A DNA stretch of 64,000 bases from Methylorubrum populi (GCF_002355515.1 NZ_AP014809.1:4302501-4366500); one strand, 5' to 3'; shown: positions 34,126-42,972, counted from the stretch's first letter. Numbers and translations are program-made. The notes: generated by a model not told the origin, from the sequence alone.

Positions 34126-36714
34126 CTAGGCCGCGTCCGTCTTCCGCCCGGCAGGCGACTTGCGTCGGCGCGCTCGATGGATGGCCGGGGCCACGCCGCC
34201 GTTCCTGGCGTAGCGCGAGCGCCTGGGGGACGGGCCACGCCACTCTGCCGAGCCCCGAAGCATATTGGCCAAGCGCCCGACATCCAAGCCGTCGAGAAGC
34301 TCAGGGAAGCGCAGCGCCCATAGCTCCAACAACCGGTCCCAACTTCCGCTGCGGACCAGCCGACGCACGGAATTCGTGAGGTTCCGTTCGTCGCCGAACC
34401 GCTCCGGCATCCTCCGCCATGAGAGGCCGGTCCGCAGCGCCAGGATCACCGCCTCCAGCAGCAGCCGGCCGGGAATGCCCGGGGTGCCCTTGAACGAGAT
34501 CTCGATGGATGAATGCAACAGCGGCTTCGAAGCCAGCCATTGCTCGTCGGTGAGCGCATCCTGGCCATCCAGGGCCTGGAAGCGTGCGGCCGGCCCCCTG
34601 CGCTTGCGCCAATCATCACCGCCAACCTTCCAGCGCGCCCGCGCGGCCACGACCGGACCGAGGTCCAGTCCAGCCACGAAGGAAGGGTCCGCCTCGCGAA
34701 GGAGGTCAATCAGGATCTGGTCCCCTGCGGCATAGACGAACCGCGAGAGTGCACGCCGCATCTCCAGCGCGTCGCCGAACGCCGCCGACAGCAAAGGCAG
34801 GCCCGTCCGGAGCCGGAGCAGGAGGGCGTCGACCAGAGCCCGCGTCGGGATGTGGCGCGAGTCATTCCTGTGGCCCGTGACGTCCGGGAGGTGCTTGGCG
34901 ACGAGGGCCCAACGCGCGTCGTCGATCCGATAACCTCCGGTTGCCATAAGCCGCTGGGCGTCTTCGCGAAGGCGGACATGGCGTCCCATCGGCTGCTCGA
35001 CATCGACATGGATCACGTCCAAGCCAACACCGGGCGAGCCGCAGCTCCCGTCCTCCTGTAGGAACGCCAAGAAGTCCAGGTGGATGGCCAGGCCCAAGGT
35101 CCCCGCCGGCCGGCCATCCCGCATGACCACCACCCGCTGGACGAGGCGGGCAAGGGCGGCGGAGACCTTCGCCTCCGCCTCCGTCAAGGCCCTGAATGGC
35201 ACCCGCTCGATAAGGTGATCCAACGTGGCGGAAAGCGTTCGAAGCCTCTCACCGGCTTCGTCCACCTCGGGCAGCTCGGCGAGGTCCGCCGAACGGGCCT
35301 GAAGGTCTGCGAGCTCCCCCGTCAGGCGGCTCCTCTCCTCGGACAACAGGTCGGATGGGTAGGTCGATTCAAGCTCCTTGACGAGCGCCCGGCGAAGCTG
35401 TTCGCGGGTGACCGCAATCTTACGCGCAACATCCGCACGGGCGGCGCGGCGGGCGGCGGAGGCTTCACGTAGCGAGCGGTCGACGGCAGCCGCGAAATCC
35501 TCCTCGCCGACGAAGGACCGCAGCTTGCCGCAAACGGCTGTGAGGACGGCGCGCTCCACGGTCTCGTGCATAACGGAGTGACGCCTCGCCGGGCAGCAGC
35601 CCCCGTCCGACCAGACGTTGCAGGTTAGCTGTCGACCACCCAAGGTGAACCGCTGGCCTTCGACCCCGGCGCAGTCGCACGTCGCCTTTCCGGCCAAGAA
35701 GTGGCTGTGCTCGAACTTATGCTTCCCCCGGGGGCGTCGCTTCTCGTTGACAGCGAAAAATAGATCGTCTGGCACAATTCGAAGGTGATCGAAGTAGTTG
35801 CGCGTCATCTCGCTCGGATGTCGACGCTGGACCGTGACCTTCCCCGATTTGCGGTCGAACGTATTCAAGGTAAATGGATAGTACCATCTACCCGTATAGG
35901 CCAACTGGCCCAAAACGTTCGCAACGGTCGATTTCGTCCATCTGCAATCCTTCGTCGGTCCTGCAACCCCGCGTTCCTTCATGATCCGGCCGATGCTTCG
36001 GTAGGAAATTCCCGCGGCTGCCATTTCAAAGATTGAAAATATGGTCTTCTCTTCCTCGGGGTGACGCACGAGGAAGCCCCTTTCTTCGCCGTACCGGTAT
36101 CCGAAGAACGCACCGGAATGGGCGCCGCCCTGGGCTGCGTGCTGGAACCTGCCCATGCCCATGATCAGGGTGCGACGGTCCCGATCCGCCTCGGCCTTAA
36201 GTGCCGCTTCAATGACCTCCTTCTTGTTCAGTGCCTTGAAGTCGCCGGCGCTATGAAATTCCACGCCAAGCTCATTCAATTCCTCGCATACTTCGACCGC
36301 ATCGTAAGTTTCGCGGGACCACCGGTCAAAGTCCTCAACCATGATGACTTTTATCTTGCCAGACCGACAGTCTTCGAGCAAACGCTGCAGGCTTTCACGA
36401 TCACGCATTGATCGGGCACTTCGAGCAGGGTCGTCATACAGCACGTAAATCGCGTAACCAAGCTTCCTCATGTAAGCGGTTACAACCTTGACCTGACGCT
36501 CGATGCTCATCTCCTTCTGCTTATTAGACGAGTAGCGAGCGTAGAGGCCCACGGGCACAAGCTTGTCCGGTGGGCCGAAGCCGTCACGGCGTTCGACATC
36601 CAGGTTCCGTCGAAGGGCCAACCGGTCCAGAGGGCACAATGCCGTCGCATCGACCACCTGCCGCAGATCCACGGCGCCAGGCATCAGGTCGGTCGTCCGT
36701 TCACCGTGGGCCAT
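34126..36714 (-). CDS. Large serine recombinase with tandem IS5-like C-terminal domains
   Basis: An 862-residue protein. A 50-residue leader precedes the resolvase domain (about 52-195; nucleophile Ser62 in Tyr-Ala-Arg-Tyr-Ser-Ser). Then come a recombinase domain (about 200-320), a Cys-rich zinc ribbon (Cys-Asp-Cys, Cys-Asn-Val, Gly-Cys-Cys) and a coiled coil (about 420-530). Unusually, two further regions (about 590-680 and 700-800) each resemble the N-terminal helical domain of IS5/IS1182-type transposases (Asp-Glu-Gln-Trp, Leu-Arg-Thr-Gly-Leu-Ser-Trp-Arg-Arg-Met-Pro-Glu). The tail is basic. It may drive integration of an element here. Confidence 0.85.
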   Translation of the reverse strand: MAHGERTTDLMPGAVDLRQVVDATALCPLDRLALRRNLDVERRDGFGPPDKLVPVGLYARYSSNKQKEMSIERQVKVVTAYMRKLGYAIYVLYDDPARSARSMRDRESLQRLLEDCRSGKIKVIMVEDFDRWSRETYDAVEVCEELNELGVEFHSAGDFKALNKKEVIEAALKAEADRDRRTLIMGMGRFQHAAQGGAHSGAFFGYRYGEERGFLVRHPEEEKTIFSIFEMAAAGISYRSIGRIMKERGVAGPTKDCRWTKSTVANVLGQLAYTGRWYYPFTLNTFDRKSGKVTVQRRHPSEMTRNYFDHLRIVPDDLFFAVNEKRRPRGKHKFEHSHFLAGKATCDCAGVEGQRFTLGGRQLTCNVWSDGGCCPARRHSVMHETVERAVLTAVCGKLRSFVGEEDFAAAVDRSLREASAARRAARADVARKIAVTREQLRRALVKELESTYPSDLLSEERSRLTGELADLQARSADLAELPEVDEAGERLRTLSATLDHLIERVPFRALTEAEAKVSAALARLVQRVVVMRDGRPAGTLGLAIHLDFLAFLQEDGSCGSPGVGLDVIHVDVEQPMGRHVRLREDAQRLMATGGYRIDDARWALVAKHLPDVTGHRNDSRHIPTRALVDALLLRLRTGLPLLSAAFGDALEMRRALSRFVYAAGDQILIDLLREADPSFVAGLDLGPVVAARARWKVGGDDWRKRRGPAARFQALDGQDALTDEQWLASKPLLHSSIEISFKGTPGIPGRLLLEAVILALRTGLSWRRMPERFGDERNLTNSVRRLVRSGSWDRLLELWALRFPELLDGLDVGRLANMLRGSAEWRGPSPRRSRYARNGGVAPAIHRARRRKSPAGRKTDAA

Positions 36715-36884
36715 CGCAACGCCGCTCCATGCGAAGAGAAGGGAGAATTGCTTGCCTGAGGACGCGATAGCCGGGACGTGCGCGGGTTCGCTTTACGTCC
36801 ATCTCGGTGCGCCGGATGACTTTCCTTTGACTCCGCCCGAGACCGTCACGTTCTCCTCGACGCACCTGGCCGGGTCGCAAGCGG

Positions 36885-37280
36885 TCATCCTTCCAGGCAT
36901 CCCGGTAGCGACCGGCGTTCGAATCCATGCCGCGCGACGCAACGTACGCTTCGGCTCGCTCCCGCCGACAAGCGACTTCGGGCGTCTGGCCGTGATTTTC
37001 GTTTCTCCCGTCCACGGGGCCGGGTCTCCGCTGCACCATCGCGACGTGAATTTCGCATCCTGGCCGGAGCATTTCGCGTCACGGCGACATCTAATTCCAG
37101 GTCGCCCGCGTACAAGTCCCGACTGGCAACTTTCCTATCCTGTCCGCGCGCGTCCAGCCTTTGGGCGTCCGACCGTTCGGCGGCCATCCCCACCAAGCCC
37201 TCGAACAAAGCGTCTAAGACCGTGAGCGGCCGTCCTGAACTGGACGTTTCGCCCCGAAACCTCTGGATGCCGAACGACAT
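36885..37280 (-). CDS. Hypothetical small protein upstream of the recombinase
   Basis: A 131-residue frame beginning Met-Ser-Phe-Gly-Ile-Gln-Arg-Phe. The ATG at 37280 has a good ribosome site (AAGGAGAG) and a shared operator-like palindrome lies about 130 bases upstream, which is the main support. The first 60 residues look protein-like (Thr-Val-Leu-Asp-Ala-Leu-Phe-Glu-Gly-Leu); the last half is Arg-rich and could be out-of-frame. It may be a truncated or decayed gene. Confidence 0.35.
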   Translation of the reverse strand: MSFGIQRFRGETSSSGRPLTVLDALFEGLVGMAAERSDAQRLDARGQDRKVASRDLYAGDLELDVAVTRNAPARMRNSRRDGAAETRPRGREKRKSRPDARSRLSAGASRSVRCVARHGFERRSLPGCLEG

Positions 37281-37411
37281 CGTCCGCTCTCCTTGTTCCG
37301 ATGAAATTACCCCTGGATCGCGCATGGCGGCAGGCGTACGAGAAACGCGCGTCGGCCGCGCCTTCTGGGACGGCCGCGCCGCATCGACGAAACGTGGGTG
37401 AAGTCTCTAAT

Positions 37412-37426
37412 TATACCGCAGGTATA
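37412..37426. promoter_or_regulatory. Operator-like palindrome, site 1
   Basis: TATACC-GCA-GGTATA, a perfect inverted repeat in an AT-rich patch. It is the exact reverse complement of site 3 at 47659-47673. It lies 132 bases upstream of the ATG at 37280 on the minus strand. Confidence 0.65.
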
Positions 37427-38009
37427 TATAACTGCAATACCGGAGGCCGATCCGGAACTTGTCGCCATGTGCGGCGACCGACGGGACGAAAGGGCATCGC
37501 GGTCGCACGCGGTGCCGAAGGTAGCCTGTCCAGTTTCAAGAGACCGTTCCCGTTCTCGATGAACCTCAAAGGTCGATGCGGAAGCGGTATGGCGCGTTAC
37601 GACGCCGCGGAACCGCCACCTGACTTGCGATATCCGCGAGCGCCACCTCCGACCTTGTCGTCCCAGTCCCCGTTGCGAATGCTCCGTCGGTACGGGCAGG
37701 TGTCCAGGGTGTCGGCTTCGGTCCGTACCAAGCAGCCCGTGAAGGGCATTCACGACGTTTGCCGGGCGGCTAGGCTCGGAGCAATCGGCCTGCTCCTGAG
37801 GAGCAAAAGCACAGCCGCTGACCGAGATGACGTGGGAACCGATGGCCCCCAGGGCCATCCCGGAGAGCACTGACCCTATGCCTGTCGTCGGTGCTGCCGG
37901 GCCGTTGCCGAATTCCCCTTACCGAAGTTCCCGCAATCCACAGGTCGCCACGACCATCCTGGTCCGGCGCGGCGAGGGTGATGGTCAAGCAGACGGATCG
38001 GAGGTAGAA

Positions 38010-38024
38010 TATACTGGCGATATA
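38010..38024. promoter_or_regulatory. Operator-like palindrome, site 2 (divergent copy)
   Basis: TATACTGGCGATATA matches the site 3 sequence TATACCTGCGGTATA at 12 of 15 positions and keeps both TATA ends. It lies about 215 bases upstream of the gene at 38241. Confidence 0.45.
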
Positions 38025-38240
38025 AATACGACGCTGGTGCCGCCAAGTGCCGATAGGGTTTGGCTGCCCCTGCGCCAGTGGTCGGACGGTATCGCGACGT
38101 CGAAGTCCCCCGGGCGGTAGGCTGCCCCGCCCTGCTGATCAACCGCACCGACCGCGAGCACATGGCCGCGACCGGTGTCAGACGATTTACGACTCCGGTT
38201 CCCCAGACACGAAGCGCACTCTAGCAACGGGAGCGAGACG

Positions 38241-38555
38241 ATGAGGCACGCGAGTCCGCGCGACGTTGAGCAGGATAAGGCTCCGTCAAGCTCAACCGGA
38301 AGGGCCACACGCCGGCGCCTTCCGCCGACCAGGGAACGGTTGGGCAGGCTGAGGGCAGTATCAGATCGCGTCGTCGAATCCACCGAATACGATGAGGAGA
38401 CCCAAGGAGCCTTCGTCGAGATGATGGGTCCCGAACTGCTCGACGTCGCGTTCGACGAACTCGGGGACCTCGCCTTGGTCCGAGGCGAGCTATCGGACAG
38501 CTTGCGGCTGCATGTTTCGGCCCTGCAGCGTCTCGACGAGGAGGACCTTTGGTGA
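38241..38555 (+). CDS. Hypothetical acidic helical protein
   Basis: A 104-residue protein starting at ATG 38241 behind GGGAGCGAG. The first 40 residues are basic and disordered; the rest is an acidic helical region with Glu-Met-Met-Gly-Pro-Glu-Leu-Leu-Asp-Val-Ala-Phe-Asp-Glu-Leu. I do not recognise it. It could be a small regulator or antitoxin-like protein of the island; nothing specific supports that. Confidence 0.5.
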   Translation: MRHASPRDVEQDKAPSSSTGRATRRRLPPTRERLGRLRAVSDRVVESTEYDEETQGAFVEMMGPELLDVAFDELGDLALVRGELSDSLRLHVSALQRLDEEDLW

Positions 38556-38645
38556 CGCAGGGCCGAAGCTGCGCCAATCCTTCCTGAGGTCCAGGTGAGT
38601 TTAGCCCGCCGGCGCTCTCGGGAGGCGCCGGACACTTCGCCAACC

Positions 38646-38957
38646 CTACCCGGCGCGCGTCCGCTTACCCAGCGCGCCGTCCCAGCCTGGGAGGCGCGCA
38701 TAGGCGTCCTTGCCAACCCTCTGGAAGTATCGCTCGTATTCGACGCTGATCTCGATCTTCTTGCGCGGCATCCCCTCGGATAGCGCTTCCTTGACCAAGC
38801 GGCCGCCCTTCAGCGTCGTCATTCGCAGCCGAACCATGATGTCCGCAACCGACATGCTGCCTTGCGCAGGCAGGATCTCGTAGGCTTCGTGCATCACGCG
38901 ATCCCAGAACTCCTCAGAACGCACGTGGTCCAAGCGCCGGCTAATACCAATCGGCAT
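38646..38957 (-). pseudogene. 5'-truncated unknown gene cut by an IS630 element
   Basis: A 103-residue frame whose ATG is supplied by the terminal repeat of the IS630 element (38942-38954). The genuine part begins around Arg-Arg-Leu-Asp-His-Val-Arg-Ser-Glu-Glu-Phe-Trp and ends at the stop. It contains a winged-helix-like stretch (Met-Ser-Val-Ala-Asp-Ile-Met-Val-Arg-Leu). Joining the flanks across the insertion at the TA target gives an open frame for about 35 codons on the other side but no clear start. The parent family is unknown. Confidence 0.55.
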
Positions 38958-38960
38958 GGT

Positions 38961-39537
38961 TCATAACCGATAGGCCCATTCGCGCAGTCCGAGCGACATG
39001 ATCATCCAAGGCTGTGCGACGAGCTTGTTCCAAGCCTCGCAGCATTGATCGAGGATGTCCTCGTAGGAGTCGAAGATCCGGTCGCCGAGCCAGTTCTCGC
39101 GCGGGAACTGCCAGACATTCTCGACCGGGTTGAGTTCGGGCGCATGAGACGGCAGCGTCAGCAAGGTGAAGTTGTCGGGGACGACGAGGTCGGCGGCGAC
39201 GTGCCAGCCGGCGCCGTCGAGGATTTGGACGGCGTGCGCGCCGGGATCGACGGCGCGGCTGATTTCGGCCAGATGCGCGTTCATGGCCGGTGTGGCGCAG
39301 CGGGGCAGGACGAGACCGGCGTCCTTGCCCTTCTCGGGACAGATCGCCCCGAAGATGTAGGCGGACGCCGTGCGCTGATCCTTGGGCGCCGTGGGCCGGC
39401 TGCCCTTGCGCGCCCACCGGCGCGGGACCGTGTTCTTCTGACCGACGCGGGCTCTCATCCTGAGGCTCTCGAAGGACGTCCTGCCACCAGAGTTCGAGCG
39501 GCGTGTCGACTGGCAGTTGGGCGCGGATCGCGCTCAC
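38961..39537 (-). pseudogene. DDE part of the outer IS630 transposase, frame broken
   Basis: Contains Gly-Gln-Lys-Asn-Thr-Val-Pro-Arg-Arg-Trp-Ala-Arg-Lys-Gly and, at the end, Leu-Pro-Ser-His-Ala-Pro-Glu-Leu-Asn-Pro-Val-Glu, the usual C-terminal catalytic Glu region. Upstream the same protein continues in another frame with Pro-Leu-Glu-Leu-Trp-Trp-Gln-Asp. Between Trp-Trp-Gln-Asp and Arg-Val-Gly-Gln-Lys about 21 extra bases plus one shift the phase (near 39460-39485), removing the second half from the first. Confidence 0.8.
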
Positions 39538-40043
39538 GCGGGCGGGGAGGTTTTTTTAAACGCCGTCAGCGCCGCCGGGTCCTGCTGATGATGGCGCGGA
39601 CGGGCCGACAGCTTGGCATAGCCCATCCGCTTCACCTCCCGTCCGACACTGCTCTCGTCGAGGCTGACGCCGAAGCGCGCGAACAGCCAAGCCGCCAAGT
39701 CCTTCAGCCGCCAGCGCACCACGCCGTCCCGTTGCAGGTCCGGCCCTTCCTCGATGGCAACCGCGAGCGCCTGCCGCTGGGCCGCGTCGAGCTTGAACCG
39801 CGGGCCGGGCTTCTTGCGCTCGATCAGGCCGCCCGGCCCGGCCGCGTTGAAGGCCAGCACCCAGTCGCGCACCGTCTGCAGGCCGACCGCGCCGATCCGC
39901 GAGGCCTGCGTCCGGCTCCCACCCTCGTAGATCGCGGCCAGCGCGAGAAGCCGCCGGCTCTGACCGGCATCGCGGCTCTTCCGCGCCAGACGTCGCAGGG
40001 TATCCGCATCGAAATCCTCGCGCAGATCCACGGCCTTCGACAT
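39534..40043 (-). CDS. Outer IS630 element, N-terminal HTH protein (OrfA)
   Basis: A 169-residue protein beginning Met-Ser-Lys-Ala-Val-Asp-Leu, behind GGAGG. It holds two helix-turn-helix segments (Arg-Thr-Gln-Ala-Ser-Arg-Ile-Gly-Ala-Val-Gly-Leu-Gln-Thr-Val-Arg-Asp-Trp and a second near Leu-Lys-Asp-Leu-Ala-Ala-Trp-Leu). It ends just after a run of seven T's at 39551-39557 (A7 on the coding strand), the likely programmed slip site joining it to the DDE part. Confidence 0.85.
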   Translation of the reverse strand: MSKAVDLREDFDADTLRRLARKSRDAGQSRRLLALAAIYEGGSRTQASRIGAVGLQTVRDWVLAFNAAGPGGLIERKKPGPRFKLDAAQRQALAVAIEEGPDLQRDGVVRWRLKDLAAWLFARFGVSLDESSVGREVKRMGYAKLSARPRHHQQDPAALTAFKKTSPPA

Positions 40044-40069
40044 GGCAAACCTCCTAGAGCGGCATCCGA

Positions 40070-40645
40070 TCAGGTTGGATCGTAGGCGTCGTAGCCTGCG
40101 GCCGCGAGATAGTTGCGGCACTCCGCCGTTGAGAAGCGCCTGAACGCGCGCTTGATGGTGTCCCAGAGCTCGCTGACCGTGCGTGCTGCGTCCGCGCGCA
40201 AAATCGCCTTGAGCTTGGCGAAGACGAGTTCGATCGGATTGAAGTCGGGTGAGTAGGCCGGCAGGTAGAGCAGCCGCGCGCCGGCCGCCTCAATGCGCTC
40301 GCGGATGCCGCCGACCTTGTGGGCGGGCAGGTTGTCGAGCACGACCGTGTCGCCGCGCTTCAGTGCCGGCACCAGGGTTTCATCGACATAGCTGCGGAAG
40401 CGGGCTCCGGTCATCGGCCCGTCGAAAAGGGCGGTGGCCATGAGGCCGTTGGCGCGTAGGCCGGCCGTGACGGTGATGGTTTTCCAATGCCCGAAGGGGA
40501 TGGCGACGCGGCACCGCTCGCCGCGCGGCGCTCGCCCGTAACGCCGCGCCATCTTCGTGTTGGTTGCGGTCTCGTCGAGGAACACGAGCCGGTCCGGATC
40601 GAGATCGAGTTGCCTCTCGAACCAAGCCAGGCGGGCTGCCTTCAC
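40070..40645 (-). CDS. Nested IS630 transposase, DDE part (OrfB)
   Basis: About 191 residues in this frame. The catalytic triad region shows Leu-Val-Phe-Leu-Asp-Glu-Thr, Val-Val-Leu-Asp-Asn-Leu-Pro-Ala-His-Lys and Tyr-Ser-Pro-Asp-Phe-Asn-Pro-Ile-Glu-Leu, giving Asp, Asp and Glu. It is probably expressed as a fusion with OrfA through slippage on A7 (40680-40686). Intact by eye. Confidence 0.9.
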   Translation of the reverse strand: MKAARLAWFERQLDLDPDRLVFLDETATNTKMARRYGRAPRGERCRVAIPFGHWKTITVTAGLRANGLMATALFDGPMTGARFRSYVDETLVPALKRGDTVVLDNLPAHKVGGIRERIEAAGARLLYLPAYSPDFNPIELVFAKLKAILRADAARTVSELWDTIKRAFRRFSTAECRNYLAAAGYDAYDPT

Positions 40646-41025
40646 GTCCTCCCGATCCTGCTCGGCCGCGTGGTCGGTGTTTTTTTACGCGTGATGCCGT
40701 GGCGCTTGAAGAAGCGTGACAGGCTGCTCACCCCGACCCGCAAGCCATGCTCGGCCAGACGGTCGCGCAATTCGTGCAGGAATAGTCCGGGCTGTCCCTC
40801 GTAGGTCCGTCGGATCAACATGGCTTGTGCCTCGACGGCGTGTGAGCGCTGATCGCCGCCCATCGGCTTGGCCTGTGTCCGCCCCTCCTGCACGAAGCTC
40901 TCGTGCCAACGCACCGCGCTGGCTGGGCTGACCTCGAAGCGCCGCGCCGCCTCCCGGCGCGAGGCTCCTGCCTCGATGGCCATGACGACGCGCTCACGCA
41001 GATCGGCGGACAGGGCAGACGGCAT
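40642..41025 (-). CDS. Nested IS630 transposase, HTH part (OrfA)
   Basis: A 127-residue protein starting Met-Pro-Ser-Ala-Leu-Ser-Ala-Asp-Leu-Arg at 41025. It has helix-turn-helix segments (Ser-Arg-Arg-Glu-Ala-Ala-Arg-Arg-Phe-Glu-Val-Ser and Leu-Arg-Val-Gly-Val-Ser-Ser-Leu-Ser-Arg-Phe-Phe). The slip site of seven A's lies just before its end, and the DDE frame overlaps it by four bases. Confidence 0.88.
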   Translation of the reverse strand: MPSALSADLRERVVMAIEAGASRREAARRFEVSPASAVRWHESFVQEGRTQAKPMGGDQRSHAVEAQAMLIRRTYEGQPGLFLHELRDRLAEHGLRVGVSSLSRFFKRHGITRKKTPTTRPSRIGRT

Positions 41026-41457
41026 TCGGCTCTCCTCTTCGGAAGGCCGCACATCGAATCACATCCCCGCCCGAACCAAAACCCCAGACGATTCAACCCG
41101 CTCGGATCGCGCTCTAGCTTGCCACATCGAATCACATCCGCCGCTTCCGCGTAAACCCGCGGGTCCTCACCCGTACCGATTGGTATTATGGGTACGCTGA
41201 TTGTGCAGCAGAGATGCGGGACAATTTAAGCGCAGCAATTCCTGGTTGCCTCGCTCGTCGCCGGCTTTGCGCCGAAAACGGCCGTTTGCGGATCATTTTG
41301 GAACGAGACTTCGACTTTTCCGTCCCGTCGAGCGTTAGGTGCCTGTAGGAAATGCGCATCCGCCGCCGCTCGCTGTTCACATCGTCTTCAGCGGCGGTCG
41401 TTGAACCTGCCAAGGTCGCCACACGAAATCGATCCCCGTAATTGCGGAGTTTATTCC

Positions 41458-41745
41458 ATGACACGTACGTCTAAGTTCAGAGCCTCACTCATCGCTGGCT
41501 TTGCTGCGCTCGCACTAGGCTTTGGCTTGGCAACAATCCCCGAACCGGCAGCCGCCCAAGGCCATGGCTACGGTCATTCCCGCGGTCATGGTGGCGGCTA
41601 CGGCGGTCACGGTGGCGGCGGTCGGCACGGCTATGGCGGCGGACATCGCAGATCGTACAGTGGGCACGGCGGCGGTCGGCGACATGGCTATTTCGGTGGG
41701 CACGGACGCTCGGGTGGCGGTCATCACAGGGGTGGTGGCCACTAG
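41458..41745 (+). CDS. Secreted Gly/His-rich small protein (1)
   Basis: A 95-residue protein. A signal peptide is clear: basic start, hydrophobic Leu-Ile-Ala-Gly-Phe-Ala-Ala-Leu-Ala-Leu-Gly-Phe-Gly, then Ala-Ala-Ala-Gln cleavage near residue 34. The mature part is almost only Gly, His, Arg, Tyr and Ser in Gly-Gly-His-type repeats. Likely a periplasmic or surface metal-binding or sticky protein. It resembles the protein at 42562-42972. Lower GC than its neighbours. Confidence 0.75.
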   Translation: MTRTSKFRASLIAGFAALALGFGLATIPEPAAAQGHGYGHSRGHGGGYGGHGGGGRHGYGGGHRRSYSGHGGGRRHGYFGGHGRSGGGHHRGGGH

Positions 41746-41942
41746 GGACACAAACTAGAAGCTTGATCCCGCAAAGATTGTCTTGAGCCCAAGCGTTAGG
41801 CGAGGTTGGCGGGACTCAGTCATCGGATGACGGCAAATAGTTCGTTACTCAGAATAATTCTCCGACGTAACGAAATCCGATCCGGAAGCAACGCACAGCC
41901 ATGTTTTTCTTCCAAATCCGAGCACAGGAGAATGATGTCGTG

Positions 41943-42173
41943 ATGAAAAAGTCAGCAATAGCAATGATCGTTGCGGCCTTTGCCGTATCTCCAACAGCAG
42001 TCTTCGCTCAGCATATCGATGTCAATCCGGGCGAGGTTCGGGTGGAAGGCGATAGCCACGGACGACGCGTTGTCGAAGAGCGTCGCGAGGGCGGCCATCA
42101 TGAACCTCGCAGAGAGCACCACGAAGAGCGTCGAGAGGGACACCATGGCGATGCCCCGCGGGAACGTCACTGA
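41943..42173 (+). CDS. Secreted His/Glu/Arg-rich small protein (2)
   Basis: A 76-residue protein starting at ATG 41943. The signal peptide runs to Val-Phe-Ala-Gln at about residue 23. The mature part is charged, with repeated Glu-Arg-Arg-Glu-Gly and His-His motifs (Gly-Gly-His-His-Glu-Pro-Arg-Arg-Glu-His-His). Probable periplasmic metal buffer; function is not established. Confidence 0.65.
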   Translation: MKKSAIAMIVAAFAVSPTAVFAQHIDVNPGEVRVEGDSHGRRVVEERREGGHHEPRREHHEERREGHHGDAPRERH

Positions 42174-42561
42174 CGCCTTGAGATAAAAAGAGCTGTGAAT
42201 AAGCGACGGGTGGCCATTACAGGTCGCCCCTCGTGTACATTTCAACGATATTGTCTAGGCCGACTAGCACAGATCAATTCAGTTGCTTCTGAAGCTGACG
42301 TACAAACAAGGTGAATTTACAGCTTAGCTGTGGCTATAAAATATATTTTTATTACTGTATAACTCTTCACCTTATTTGCTTTCTTCGAAGTCATGTGATG
42401 GAACGCTCCTGCCAAGCGCGTGGGCGAGGTGGGATGAAAACACCATTCAGCAGAGCCTGCCGGATCGCATCCGTGCGTTCAGGCGTTGGGCAAGGCAGAG
42501 GGCCTTGACCCGCTCAAACGAGTCTTCGGGAAGGGACGCGCAAAGCAAAGGAGAAATAGTT
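42174..42561. other. AT-rich gene-free region
   Basis: Nearly 390 bases, with an AT-rich patch around 42320-42380 (TATAAAATATATTTTTATTACTG) much below the local GC level, likely holding the promoter of the next gene. No gene is supported in it. Confidence 0.45.
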
Positions 42562-42972
42562 ATGGCTCGTCTTGGTAGGGTGAAGACGGCACTGAGTGTC
42601 GGCCTTCTGACGGTCACGCTCGTCGGCAGCCTCGTGGCCATTCCGAGTGCGGCCCAGGCTCAAGGCCATCATGGCGGCCATGGCGGAGGACATGGGTTTT
42701 ATGGCGGCCATGGCGGAGGCCACAGGTACTATGGCGGCCACGGTCGCACTTATGGGTATGGTGGTTTTGGCTATGGGCGCCGCTACTATAGCGGTCACGG
42801 CTACCGCAGAGGACACGGACATTACGGCCATAGGCGGGGTTACTACGGGGTCCCCGTTGCAGCTGGATTGATCGGTGGCTTGGCGCTCGGTGGGCTCGTG
42901 GCGCACAGCCCATACTACGGCCACTACGGTTGTGGTTACGCTCCGAGCTTTGATTACCACTACGGTTACTGA
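42562..42972 (+). CDS. Secreted Gly/His/Tyr-rich protein (3)
   Basis: A 136-residue protein. ATG 42562 follows AAGGAG at a fair distance. A signal peptide ends with Ala-Gln-Ala-Gln near residue 34. The mature region has Gly-Gly-His-Gly and Tyr-Gly-Gly-His repeats, then a hydrophobic patch (Val-Ala-Ala-Gly-Leu-Ile-Gly-Gly-Leu-Ala-Leu-Gly-Gly-Leu, about 99-112) that could insert into the outer membrane. Paralog of the protein at 41458-41745. Confidence 0.75.
   Translation: MARLGRVKTALSVGLLTVTLVGSLVAIPSAAQAQGHHGGHGGGHGFYGGHGGGHRYYGGHGRTYGYGGFGYGRRYYSGHGYRRGHGHYGHRRGYYGVPVAAGLIGGLALGGLVAHSPYYGHYGCGYAPSFDYHYGY

Larger units (their letters stand above)
37281..38240. other. Gene-poor region of about 960 bases
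   Basis: No frame here has coherent protein composition or a ribosome site. It contains two copies of the operator-like palindrome (37412-37426 and 38010-38024) embedded in AT-rich patches. It is probably a regulatory region and decayed sequence between the recombinase unit and the gene at 38241. Confidence 0.45.
40057..41114 (-). mobile_element. Second IS630-family element, nested
   Basis: Ends GAGCGGCATCCGATCAGG (from 40057) and the imperfect complement ending at 41114 are flanked by TA (40055-40056 and 41115-41116). It carries two overlapping frames that together make one IS630 transposase. It is distinct from the outer element in sequence, so two IS630 lineages are present. It looks complete. 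Confidence 0.85.
38944..41186 (-). mobile_element. IS630-family element, interrupted by a second IS630
   Basis: Terminal repeats ATACCAATCGG (38944-38954) and CCGATTGGTAT (41176-41186) are flanked by TA on both sides, the typical IS630 target duplication. The element is split by a second IS630 at 40057-41114, inserted between its left promoter end and the ribosome site of its first gene. Its DDE gene also carries an extra internal insertion that breaks the frame, so this copy is dead. Confidence 0.88.

Noticed and set aside
36906..36920. Possible second copy of the tRNA-Ala T-arm (GTTCGAATCC)
   Set aside because: Only ten bases match; the flanking arms do not, so it is not an attachment repeat.
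37307..37870. Minus-strand frame of 187 codons in the gene-poor region
   Set aside because: No ribosome site, Arg/Ser-rich, and it contains the operator-like palindrome inside it.
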